Origin: DASWDH01 sp035318505
Lineage (GTDB): Bacteria; Myxococcota_A; Polyangia; Polyangiales; Polyangiaceae
Length of the DNA stretch: 64,000 nucleotides
Direction: 5' to 3'
NCBI GenBank assembly: GCA_035318505.1
Contig: DATHEQ010000016.1
Coordinates: 1 to 64,000 of the forward strand
Position 1 is the stretch's first letter. Each line of letters opens with the position of its first letter. The notes below the pieces were generated by a model. The model did no database searches. It saw nothing but the letters and a program-made list of their open reading frames with translations, and had not been told where the DNA came from. Shown here one piece after another: positions 52,848 to 61,176 of the stretch. A program made the translations under genes and the position numbers.

Positions 52848-54049
52848 GACGGGCGTTCGGCGCTGCGCTGGTTTTGCTCGCGCTCGTGGCCGCACGCTTC
52901 GGTCATGCTGCCGAGCCGCGGCCTGTCGTGCGCGTCGTGCTCGTGGCGAAGGGCGATCCGCCCCCCTGGTTCGATGGTTTCGTCAAGCATCTCGAGCGTG
53001 AGCTCGGGCTGCGCGACATCGACGTGGTGACGACGCGCAGCGAACGGGAGCCGGCCGCGGCCCGCAGCGTGGGCGGCGCCCCATCGCTGGCGGCCGTCGA
53101 TGCCGAGCTCGTCGTCGATGTCCCTTCCGCGCTACGTCCGGTGCTGCGCTTCGCGGTTTTGGCGCGCGATCAGCCCGCGTCGGACGGGAGCTCGGTGGGC
53201 CGTGTCCGGCAAGTGAACCTCGCGGGCGTGCCGGCAGACGGGTGCGCGCTCGCATTGGCCGTGGCCGCCGACGAATTGATGCGATCGAATTGGCCGCGCG
53301 CCGTCCCTTCCGAAGCCGCGCAGACGGCGGTAGCGGACGGCAAGGCGGCAGCGGCAGCGGCAGCGGCAGAGGGAACGACGCCTGCTGCGACCAAAGCGAC
53401 GGGTGATGGTCAGCGACCGGCCGCGGGGCAGGCGCAGGTGGAGACGCCGATCGTGGCGGCGCAGAGTGCGTCGCCCGGCGAGGTGGACGCGAACGACGCC
53501 GGCGAGCAAGGTGTTTTAACGCAGCGCGCCGGCAACGGTTTACGTTCCAGCATCGGTTTGGCCGCCGCCGGCGAGACGTTTACCGGCGGACAGACGCAGA
53601 TGGGCGCCGATCTGAGGTGGGTCGTGCGGCTCGTGCCGCGACTCGATCTCGAAGTGCGCGGGGGATGGCGGCGCATCTTGCGTCAACAAGCGACGCACGG
53701 CGCAATCGACGGGAGTGCGTTCCTGGGCGGCGGAGCGCTGAGAATCGCCGTCATTGGCAGTGCGCGCGCGAACGTAGGGCTCGTCGGACGGGCGGATCTG
53801 CTGCGGATCGCCTATCGCGGCGAGCCGCGTGACGGGACCGTCGACGGGATGAGCGGCAACGCGCTCGCGTTCGTGATGACGGCCGGTCCGTGGGTGCGCA
53901 TCGCGCTGACGCGCTCCCTCGCCTTGGAAGCGGAAGTTTTGGCCGGCGCCTCGCCGCTGGCCACGACGGCTACCGACGCGGGAAATGCCGTGTTCTCGAC
54001 GAATGGCACGGCGCTCATGGGGGGCTTGGCGCTATCCTTCGGTCTCTGA
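52832..54049 (+). CDS. Exported protein with predicted outer-membrane beta-barrel C terminus
   Basis: A 405-residue protein. The signal peptide is Ala/Leu-rich (FGAALVLLALVAARFGHA). Residues about 25-160 are a compact domain (VRVVLVAKGDPPPWFDGFVK), then an Ala/Gln/Gly-rich linker (about 170-230). The last 170 residues consist of alternating amphipathic strands (SSIGLAAAGETFTGGQTQMG; LEVRGGWRRIL; WVRIALTRSLALEAEVLAG) and end in Leu after GGLALSFG, a typical membrane barrel closure. No ligand is evident. The start at ATG 52832 lies within the end of the FecR-type gene (16-nt overlap), so it is part of the same operon. Confidence 0.75.
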   Translation: MRHALRRAFGAALVLLALVAARFGHAAEPRPVVRVVLVAKGDPPPWFDGFVKHLERELGLRDIDVVTTRSEREPAAARSVGGAPSLAAVDAELVVDVPSALRPVLRFAVLARDQPASDGSSVGRVRQVNLAGVPADGCALALAVAADELMRSNWPRAVPSEAAQTAVADGKAAAAAAAAEGTTPAATKATGDGQRPAAGQAQVETPIVAAQSASPGEVDANDAGEQGVLTQRAGNGLRSSIGLAAAGETFTGGQTQMGADLRWVVRLVPRLDLEVRGGWRRILRQQATHGAIDGSAFLGGGALRIAVIGSARANVGLVGRADLLRIAYRGEPRDGTVDGMSGNALAFVMTAGPWVRIALTRSLALEAEVLAGASPLATTATDAGNAVFSTNGTALMGGLALSFGL

Positions 54050-54053
54050 CCGC

Positions 54054-55007
54054 GTGAATTCCCTCTCGATACTGTGCGCCCATGGCGCACATCCATTGGC
54101 ATTGTTCGGAGCGCTGATGTTAGCGCTGCCCGCGTGCGGCAACGAGGCGATCAACGTGCTCGCCCCGCGCGATGCTGCAGTCGATAGCGTCACACGCGAG
54201 GACGCGCTGGATGTGTCCATCGACGTGCCCTTGGAGGTGTCGGTGGACGTGCCGTCGCTCGACGATGGTCTGACGACGGATGCTCCGACCGTGGACATCC
54301 CAGTCTTGGACATGTCGGGCGTGGATGGCCCGACGATGGATGCTCCGCCCATGGATGGTCCAACGATGGAATGTATTGGTGGCATTGCTGTCGGTGCGCC
54401 ATGTTCTTTTGCGGGCGCGTGTTGCTCTTTGACCTGTCCTCTTCCGGCGCCGGGCGCCCAACGCGTATGCGCCGCCGACGGCATCTGCACCGCGGCGGGC
54501 ACGGTTTGCGGGAGCAACGGTGATTGCTGCAGCAACCGTTGCACAGGGGGCCGGTGCGAGCGAGTCGTCGGTTCGTGTGAGCCAGCGGGCGAGCCTTGCG
54601 CGATGGACGCGGAATGTTGCGGGGGAGTATGTACGAGCTTTGCTGGCGGCCCCACCCGGTGCAAACGCCTCGGCGGCGCGTGCCGGGTGTTCGGGGAAGT
54701 GTGCGTTACGCACGCAGAGTGCTGCTCGGGTCAATGCCTACCCGACGGTCGCGGCACCTCGTTTTGTGCGGTAGCTCCGCCATGCAGCATCGCCGGCAAT
54801 GGTTGTCGCGGCCAGGCTGGCGATCGCTGCCAAATCGAGGCCGATTGTTGCTCGAAAGAATGCAGCACCGGCGCGGAGGGTGTACCACGCTGCTCGACCC
54901 CGGCTTGCGGCGAGAAATGCGCGCTCTGCGCGGAGGACCGCGACTGCTGCGGCCGTCGCTGCGGACTGGACGTCGATGGCGGCGGCTATCGGCGCTGCGA
55001 GAATTGA
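54054..55007 (+). CDS. Cys-rich disulfide-repeat lipoprotein
   Basis: A 317-residue lipoprotein. I start at GTG 54054 so that the signal FGALMLALPAC (Cys lipidated) lies close to the N terminus. Residues about 30-105 are an acidic, repetitive Asp/Val/Pro spacer (VPLEVSVDVPSLDDG; DGPTMDAPPMDGP). Residues about 110-317 contain about six units of CxxxGxxC...C..CC...C (for example VCGSNGDCCSNRC, EPCAMDAECCGGVC, EVCVTHAECCSGQC, DRCQIEADCCSKEC, CALCAEDRDCCGRRC), similar in layout to disulfide-knotted eukaryotic and toxin-like modules. It has about 40 Cys in total. No catalytic function is apparent; adhesion, binding or a surface armour role is possible. Its 3' end meets the end of the DUF1592 gene. 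Confidence 0.8.
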   Translation: MNSLSILCAHGAHPLALFGALMLALPACGNEAINVLAPRDAAVDSVTREDALDVSIDVPLEVSVDVPSLDDGLTTDAPTVDIPVLDMSGVDGPTMDAPPMDGPTMECIGGIAVGAPCSFAGACCSLTCPLPAPGAQRVCAADGICTAAGTVCGSNGDCCSNRCTGGRCERVVGSCEPAGEPCAMDAECCGGVCTSFAGGPTRCKRLGGACRVFGEVCVTHAECCSGQCLPDGRGTSFCAVAPPCSIAGNGCRGQAGDRCQIEADCCSKECSTGAEGVPRCSTPACGEKCALCAEDRDCCGRRCGLDVDGGGYRRCEN

Positions 55008-55014
55008 ACGTGGG

Positions 55015-57390
55015 TTATCTCGCGGCGCAAAATCCGAAGGAGCTGCTCTGTCCCGGCTCGAGGCGCTTGTTGAAATCGACCCCGCGGAACGTCACGGGTC
55101 CGGTCGCACCGGCGGCGACCGCGTTCCAAACCTGGTTCAGCATGCCTTCGACGGTGAGAATGATCTCCCACTCCATTCCGCTCATCCCCTTGTTGGTGAC
55201 GGTGACGGCGTCGCAGTAACCCTTGTCCCACTGCGAATCGGTTTTGCGGCTGACGACCAGATCGGGCGAAGGCGGAGTGGCCGCGTCGCGCGGCGCGCCG
55301 GCATCGCTGGGCGGCGGAGGTGGCGGTACGCCGCCGCCATCGACGCCCGGCAGCGACGTCGCACCATCGGCGTTGCCTCGACGAAAGCGGAAATGCGCCG
55401 TCTGCGTCAGCCCCAGGAAGAGGTCCGGCAAGCTCGCGTTCGCGCCGGCGAAGGAGCGCGCGGTCTCGTCGACGAGACACGAGAGCTCCTGATTTTCCTG
55501 CATTCCACTCGCATAGCGGAACCACTCCAGTGAAAAGCAGCGCTCGACGTCGGTGCTGGCCGCGAGAAGCTGCGCGAGCTCGAGCGGTCCATCGAAGGTC
55601 GCGTCCGTATGCGGGCTGTCGACGATTTCGCCCCGCGTATCCGCACCGCCCACGTACTTTCCGACGCCGTCGAAAGACTCGAAGGCAAAGCCGATGGGAT
55701 CCATCAAACGATGGCAGCTCGCGCAGGGCTCGTTTTTGGCGTGAGCGGTGAACCGCTCGCGATTGGAAAGCTTGGGGTCGACGGGAGGGAGCTGCGCATT
55801 GAGACCCGGCGGTGGCGGAGACGGCTTTTGGCAGAGCAGCCGCTCGCGCACGAGCTTGCCGCGGTGAATGGGGCTAGCGATGGTGGGTTTCGCCTGCGTG
55901 GCAAGGATACTCCCTTGGGTGAGCAACCCGCCGCGGTGTGCCGACGCGACGTCGATCTTGCGCAAACCGGTGCTGCCGCCATCGTCGGGCGGTGGGGCAG
56001 CGAGGCCGTAGAAGGCCGCGAGATCGTCGTTGACGAACGAGTACGGCGCGGTGAAGAGCTCGGGCAGCTTGCCACCGCGATGGACGACGAAGTCGAAAAG
56101 GGCCAAGGTTTCGGCGCGCATCGCGGCGCGCAGCGACGCCGTGAAGCCCGGATAGACGGTCTCGTCTTTCACGGCCTGCGCCAGGCGATCGATGTCGAGC
56201 CATTGCGCCGCAAAGTGATCGAGCATGGCGCGACTGCGCGGCGACGCGAGCAGACGCTTGGCTTGGGCCAGAAGGATCGCGGGGTCGGTCAGGGTTCCGT
56301 CGCGCGCTGCCGCCCAGAGCTCGGCGTCGGGGATCGTCGCCCAGAACAAATAGGAAAGCTCGGATGCGATCTCGTAAGGCGTCAGAGCATAGGTGCCGTC
56401 GCTCTGGCGAACGCCGACTTCGGAGCGGTAGAGGAAAATCGGCGACTGGAGCATAGCCGAAAGCACCACCTTGATCCCGTCCGCAAATCCACTCGGGGCA
56501 CCGATTTGGTAGAGCGCCTCGTAACGCGTCTGTTCCCCCGTCGCGAGCGGTCGGCGAAAAACGCGCGCGCCGAAATCCGCAATGAACGTCGCGGCGCACG
56601 CGGCGTCGCCCGTCGCGGCGTCGCCCGTCGCGGCGCAGGGGGCGAGCTTGACGAGATCGCGTGCCGCGGCGGTCGCGATTTCCTCGGCGGCGCCGGCGTA
56701 TTTGTCGGCGAGCAAGGGTCCGACGCGAAGCGCCGCCGCATTCCCGTCGAATCCTTCCACGACGTCATCGGGTGGGAAGGACGCACCCCATGCGGAGTCG
56801 ATCTGGAACAGATCGCGAATGGTGTTGTCGTATTCGAGGCGCGTGAGCCGCCGCAGCTGGCGCGGACCGAGAAGGTTCGCCCCTTGGCCGCAGGGCTGCG
56901 GTGTGTCGTTGCCGCACCTCGAACCGTCGCTCGCGACGCGCTCGGAAAATGTGGCGAAGTCGGCGAAAGTCGCGCTCCCTTCGGTCAAGATCGCACCGCC
57001 CGGGTGCCCGGTGGGATACTTGCCGGAAGGTCGCAGCACGAGGATCGATGTCGAACCTTGCTTTTCCAGCGCGACATTGCGCACCGTTTCGAAGTTCCGC
57101 CGCTCGGTGGCTTTATCGTCAGCGCGGGTGAGGACCAATCGCGATGTTTTGGCGAGCCCGTCGGAACTGTGGCAGCCGATGCATTGCACCGAAAGCGTTG
57201 GCCAGATCTTGTCGAGGAAATACTGCTCGTCGTCCGGACAACCGACCGCGGGCCCGACAGCGCCGCCATCTTTGGTGGTGACGGCTCTGTCGGGCGGGGT
57301 CGACGGGCCGCACGCGGCAACACTGACGCCGATGGCCGTCGCGAGTGCGACGAGTTGCCGCCGCCAGGAGGTCGAGCCAAGTACCCTCAC
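55015..57390 (-). CDS. DUF1592-family diheme cytochrome with C-terminal CBM2-like module
   Basis: A 791-residue lipoprotein. GTG 57390 overlaps the DUF1552 stop as GTGA; the signal ends SVAAC. A first CxxCH haem-c motif is CIGCH (70-74). The middle has the DUF1587/1595/1592 set (RRLTRLEYDNTIRDLF; RVFRRPLATGEQTRYEALY; YEIASELSYLFWATIPDAELW), then DUF1588/1585 with a second haem motif CASCH (556-560). After a Pro-rich linker, residues about 712-791 resemble carbohydrate-binding module family 2: an N-terminal WDKGY, VTVTNKGMSGMEWEI, QVWNAV, then LEPGQSSSFGFC, with two Cys positioned for a disulfide. The combination suggests a surface redox protein targeted to cellulose or chitin. Electron-transfer role is inferred. 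Confidence 0.88.
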   Translation of the reverse strand: MRVLGSTSWRRQLVALATAIGVSVAACGPSTPPDRAVTTKDGGAVGPAVGCPDDEQYFLDKIWPTLSVQCIGCHSSDGLAKTSRLVLTRADDKATERRNFETVRNVALEKQGSTSILVLRPSGKYPTGHPGGAILTEGSATFADFATFSERVASDGSRCGNDTPQPCGQGANLLGPRQLRRLTRLEYDNTIRDLFQIDSAWGASFPPDDVVEGFDGNAAALRVGPLLADKYAGAAEEIATAAARDLVKLAPCAATGDAATGDAACAATFIADFGARVFRRPLATGEQTRYEALYQIGAPSGFADGIKVVLSAMLQSPIFLYRSEVGVRQSDGTYALTPYEIASELSYLFWATIPDAELWAAARDGTLTDPAILLAQAKRLLASPRSRAMLDHFAAQWLDIDRLAQAVKDETVYPGFTASLRAAMRAETLALFDFVVHRGGKLPELFTAPYSFVNDDLAAFYGLAAPPPDDGGSTGLRKIDVASAHRGGLLTQGSILATQAKPTIASPIHRGKLVRERLLCQKPSPPPPGLNAQLPPVDPKLSNRERFTAHAKNEPCASCHRLMDPIGFAFESFDGVGKYVGGADTRGEIVDSPHTDATFDGPLELAQLLAASTDVERCFSLEWFRYASGMQENQELSCLVDETARSFAGANASLPDLFLGLTQTAHFRFRRGNADGATSLPGVDGGGVPPPPPPSDAGAPRDAATPPSPDLVVSRKTDSQWDKGYCDAVTVTNKGMSGMEWEIILTVEGMLNQVWNAVAAGATGPVTFRGVDFNKRLEPGQSSSFGFCAAR

Positions 57391-58709
57391 GCCGATAGCC
57401 CGTCGAGAGGACCGGTTCCGTGGCTCGGGTCGCCGAACGTCGGGTTGGTGAGCCCCATGGCCTGGCACACCGAGACGAGCAATTTTTGATGCGGCGCACC
57501 GCTGAAGTTCAAATAGCGTCCCGTCTTCAGGTAGCCGCCGGCCTTTCCCGCCAAGACGAAAGGGACCGACTTTCCGTCGTGCCGACGTCCGTCGGCGAGC
57601 TCCTTCGCCCAGAGGACGAACGTGTTGTCGAGCATGGTGCCGCTTCCGCCCGGCTCGGGAAGCGCGCTGAGCGCGCTCAAGAAGTAAGCGAATTGCTCGG
57701 CGTGCCATCGCTCGGCGGTGACGAAATCAGCCACGCCCTGCACATTCGAATCGTCCTTGTGCGACAAGTCGTGGTGCCCTTCGCCGAGGCCGAGCCAGCG
57801 AAACACCGTCGGGCTCACGGTGTGCGCCCACTGAATGGAGGCGACGCGGGTCAACCCGCAGGCCAGGGCCGTCACGAGCAAATCCATTTGCGCGCGCCCC
57901 ACGGCGGGAAAGTTGTCGTTGGCGTAGGGATCGACATCGACCGGCGACAGCGGCAGAGCGCACGTGCCACCCGTCATGCCTCTTTCGGTTTTCCGCAGCG
58001 CGTCGAGGTGCTGCTCGAGCTTGATCTGCTCTTCGCGCCCGAGCCGTGGATAAAGGTCGGCCAAGTCACCCTTCACGACGTCGAGGATGCTTCGCTTGCG
58101 CAGCGCCAATTTGTCGAGCTCGGTGCGATCGCCCCCCGTCACGTCGCCGAACATGCGCTGAAACGCGTTGCGTGGCCGGTCCTCGGGTGTGACGAAGGTG
58201 CCGCCGCTCGCATAGGACATCCGTGTTTGCACTTGGCCGCCCCAAGCGCTCGTTTGCACGCCGAATTCCAGCGAATCGAAACGTGTGCCGGCGGCGAGGT
58301 TCGACGCGACGTATTGGTCCACGGACATTCCGCGCGTTGCCGAGCTCGCCCCGCCGTTGCCGGTCAGCATTCCGGCCATTCCCGGCGCGTGGTTGTCGAA
58401 CCCGACGAAGTCGATGCCGTCGCAAATGACGAGGTCCGATGCGTGGGGAGCGAGGGGTTCCAAGATCCCGCCGGGAATGAAAGAGAAGGTTTCTCCGCTG
58501 CCGGTGGGTCGCCAATATTTGTGAACGGTCCCATTGGGCGTGAAGAACACGACCAGCCGCTTGGCGACCCCCGCAGCCAGCGCGTCAACCTTCTTGCCGG
58601 GTGCCCGCGCGGCGGGCGCGGCGCGCACCGACTCGACGAAAGACGCGGCTACGAGCGACGCGCCAAGCCCCGACGTGAATGCCCTTCGACCGATTTTGAA
58701 ATGCGCCAT
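57387..58709 (-). CDS. Tat-exported DUF1552 protein
   Basis: A 440-residue exported protein. The N terminus is a twin-arginine signal (KIGRRAFTSGLGASLVAASF). Members of DUF1552 are related to DUF1501/alkaline-phosphatase-like proteins and are nearly always beside DUF1592 genes; the reaction is unknown. Recognisable blocks are KRLVVFFTPNGTVHKYWRP, DGIDFVGFDNHAPGMAGMLTG, SIQWAHTVSPTVFRWLGLGEGHHDLSH and NTFVLWAKELADG. ATG 58709 is chosen because the Tat motif lies just after it. The GTGA overlap couples it to the DUF1592 gene downstream, so the two are made together and likely form a complex. Confidence 0.9.
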   Translation of the reverse strand: MAHFKIGRRAFTSGLGASLVAASFVESVRAAPAARAPGKKVDALAAGVAKRLVVFFTPNGTVHKYWRPTGSGETFSFIPGGILEPLAPHASDLVICDGIDFVGFDNHAPGMAGMLTGNGGASSATRGMSVDQYVASNLAAGTRFDSLEFGVQTSAWGGQVQTRMSYASGGTFVTPEDRPRNAFQRMFGDVTGGDRTELDKLALRKRSILDVVKGDLADLYPRLGREEQIKLEQHLDALRKTERGMTGGTCALPLSPVDVDPYANDNFPAVGRAQMDLLVTALACGLTRVASIQWAHTVSPTVFRWLGLGEGHHDLSHKDDSNVQGVADFVTAERWHAEQFAYFLSALSALPEPGGSGTMLDNTFVLWAKELADGRRHDGKSVPFVLAGKAGGYLKTGRYLNFSGAPHQKLLVSVCQAMGLTNPTFGDPSHGTGPLDGLSA

Positions 58710-58897
58710 GTTGAGCGAGCGGATCCAGCGGTAACGACGGAAGCCCCGCACCGCGCGTAGACAGCGGCGCACCGCGAGACGCGGTTTGGCCCGGAGTTAC
58801 AGATTGCCTACCAAGTAAGTGCCGCGAGAAGCGGGATCGGCTCAGTGCTTTTTGCTGAACGAATCCAACGGCAAAGCAGCGGCCTAAAGACCCCTCT

Positions 58898-58950
58898 GCG
58901 CGCCGTGGTCCTACCGGCCGGACTCGCCTTTACCTCCGGCGCGCCGTGGT
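58898..58950 (+). repeat. 12-bp direct repeat before the unknown membrane-protein gene
   Basis: GCGCGCCGTGGT occurs at 58898-58909 and at 58939-58950, 41 nt (about four helical turns) apart, each followed closely by TACC. It lies in the 268-nt region between the divergent DUF1552 gene and the gene starting at 58978, so it could be a paired regulator-binding site or part of two promoters. Confidence 0.6.
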
Positions 58951-58977
58951 GTTACCTAACTTGAGCGGAGGTGCGCC

Positions 58978-61176
58978 GTGAGCCGAGTTGCCGACCGAGG
59001 TGTCTGCCGTGGGTTCGTTTGTGCCGTCGTCGCGGTGCTCCTCTTGACGACGGGTCTCCAAGCGCACGCTGAGGAGAAGGCGGCCCCTGCGCCGCCCACC
59101 GACACTTGGGCGGGTCAGCTCGAAGCGCTGGGAACATGGGTCGCCAAGCGCAAATCGACGGCGTGCTCGGAACGATGCTTCACCCTGACGCGGCTGCGGC
59201 TCGGCGGATCGGTGAATAGCGGAAATCTCAAGTTCGAGCTCGAAGGAAACCTGCTGGTCGATGGTCCGCACGCGGTTCCGCTCTTCGGCACGCCCACGCA
59301 CATCCGTATCGAGCAAGCGACGGAAAGCGGCAAGCCCGCCGCCATTGGCTTCGAAGGCGACCACTATTACTACGCCGCGACGTCGCGGCGCTTCGTTCTC
59401 AAGGGCTCGCTCGTGCTGGACGATGATCGCGCCCTCTCCATTCCCGGTCCTCTCAACACGCTCGAGGCGGACCTCGGCGATGGGCGCTGTGTGGAGGGGT
59501 CACGGCTCAGCGGCATCACGGGAACGACCATCCACTTCGATCGCTCGACCACCACCCAGCCGAGCGCCGAGCCCACCGTGTTCCAACTGTCGCGCGCGAT
59601 CCGCGTCGGCCGCGAAATCGACTTCGAATACAAGCTCGTCATGCGCAGCGGCTCTGATCTCGGCGTGGTGCGCCTGCCGCTCGCATTCGGCGAGCGCGTG
59701 CTCGACGTGATCGGCGCCGGGGGCTTTCGCGTCGAGGGCACCACGCTTCTTTTACCGACCTCCGGTCACAGCGCGGACATGCGCATCTCGGGAACGCTCC
59801 CGCAAGTGGGCATGTTCAAACCGGACGAGCGTTCGCCCTACGAATGGTGGCTCTTCGAAGCGGACGCCGAGCATCGCGTGACCGTCAAAAGCGAGGCTCG
59901 CCAACTCGATTCCGCTGAATCTCCCATCGTTCGCAAAATGCCGACCTCGCGGCTCTACTTGGCCCAGCGCGGTCAACCGCTCGAAGTGTCGATCCAAACG
60001 CTGAGCAGCGTCGATGTCCTCGCGGCCGTCGTGCGCTCCCACGAGCGCACCGTCGTGCTCACGCGCAAAGGGGACCTCGTTTCCGATGAGACGCTCGGCT
60101 ACGAGAACAACGGCATCGACTATCTCCTCATGAATCCCGATGGCCGTCCCATCTACCTTGCCACGGACAGCAAGGCGGAGCGCATCATGCACAAAGAGAA
60201 GGGCGCGGAAGAGGTGATGGTGCCACTTCGTACCGGCAGCCATCGCGTGCACCTCCAGGCGCTCGCGGAAAGCGGCATTGGAGCGTTCTTTGGACGGCTC
60301 GAGGTGCCTCTCGCCACGTACCCGCTCACCGCCAGTCGTGTCGGCGTACGACTTGGGCTCCCCGCCTTCATTTATCCGCTCGCGTTCCTCGGCGGGGATC
60401 GTCCGGAGTGGTTTCTCGATCATGGCGATTTCGTGGCCATGGCCATTGCCGTCGTGATCGCGTCGCTCGCGCTACGCGGCTGGACACGGCGTGTGCTCGG
60501 CGCGATCGTGCTGGCCGGGCTCTGGTTCATCGCCGAGCTGCTCTTCGTGGGCGCGATCGGCGTCGTCGTGCTCGGCGCGTTTTTTTGGATGTTGGGGCGG
60601 CTCTTGTCGGGCAAGAAGCTGATCCTCGCGCTCGCAGCGCTCATCATTGGGGGTGGCTTTCTCCTGCTCGTCGCCCTCGTCGGCGTCGCGGTGACCCCCC
60701 AATTGCGAGCCGGGCGACACGACGAATCCGTGCCCGCGTCCCCACCCGCCGAGGCTTCGGCGGAGATGCGCGAACAAGCAACGGGCGCGGGGTCCGCCCA
60801 AGACGCCGCGCCCGTCGGCATGAGCGCCAAACGGGAGACGTATGGCCGGCGCGGCAACTTCATGGCGCAAGATGCCGCGGGCGGCGTGCTCGAAGGGGTA
60901 ACGCCCGTGGCCTTGACGCTCCCGCAATACGAGCGCTCCGTGTACGCGACGCGCGAGCTCGTCACGCGTGAGCGTCCTTTCCGGCCCGTGCTCGTCTACG
61001 CGACGGCGTGGGCGACGTGGCCGCTCGCTGCGGGGTGGTTGCTCTGCGTCGTGGCGCTTCTCCGGATTTATTATCCGCTGATGCTCGGCTTGTCGGCGCG
61101 CATTCGCGAGCGCCTGGCGCGTGGGTCAGCTGCGCCGAGCGCCGTGACGCCCCCCGGTGCGCCGCCGGCGACGTAA
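58978..61176 (+). CDS. Large exported/membrane protein of unknown function
   Basis: A 732-residue protein with GGAGGTG 6 nt before the GTG start. A signal peptide is visible (VAVLLLTTGLQAHA). Residues about 45-440 are beta-rich and exported. A hydrophobic block at about 480-575 makes three or four transmembrane helices (FVAMAIAVVIASLAL; VLGAIVLAGLWFIAELLF; IGVVVLGAFFWMLG; LALAALIIGGGFLLLVALVG), and a last helix lies near 675-700 (WPLAAGWLLCVVALLRIYY), with a disordered Ala/Pro-rich tail. I recognise no family. It overlaps the convergent subtilase gene by 51 nt. Confidence 0.65.
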   Translation: MSRVADRGVCRGFVCAVVAVLLLTTGLQAHAEEKAAPAPPTDTWAGQLEALGTWVAKRKSTACSERCFTLTRLRLGGSVNSGNLKFELEGNLLVDGPHAVPLFGTPTHIRIEQATESGKPAAIGFEGDHYYYAATSRRFVLKGSLVLDDDRALSIPGPLNTLEADLGDGRCVEGSRLSGITGTTIHFDRSTTTQPSAEPTVFQLSRAIRVGREIDFEYKLVMRSGSDLGVVRLPLAFGERVLDVIGAGGFRVEGTTLLLPTSGHSADMRISGTLPQVGMFKPDERSPYEWWLFEADAEHRVTVKSEARQLDSAESPIVRKMPTSRLYLAQRGQPLEVSIQTLSSVDVLAAVVRSHERTVVLTRKGDLVSDETLGYENNGIDYLLMNPDGRPIYLATDSKAERIMHKEKGAEEVMVPLRTGSHRVHLQALAESGIGAFFGRLEVPLATYPLTASRVGVRLGLPAFIYPLAFLGGDRPEWFLDHGDFVAMAIAVVIASLALRGWTRRVLGAIVLAGLWFIAELLFVGAIGVVVLGAFFWMLGRLLSGKKLILALAALIIGGGFLLLVALVGVAVTPQLRAGRHDESVPASPPAEASAEMREQATGAGSAQDAAPVGMSAKRETYGRRGNFMAQDAAGGVLEGVTPVALTLPQYERSVYATRELVTRERPFRPVLVYATAWATWPLAAGWLLCVVALLRIYYPLMLGLSARIRERLARGSAAPSAVTPPGAPPAT

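Noticed and set aside
55015..57708. A longer start for the DUF1592 gene
   Set aside because: The extra 106 codons lie inside the DUF1552 gene; the GTG at 57390 gives a lipoprotein signal and a GTGA overlap.
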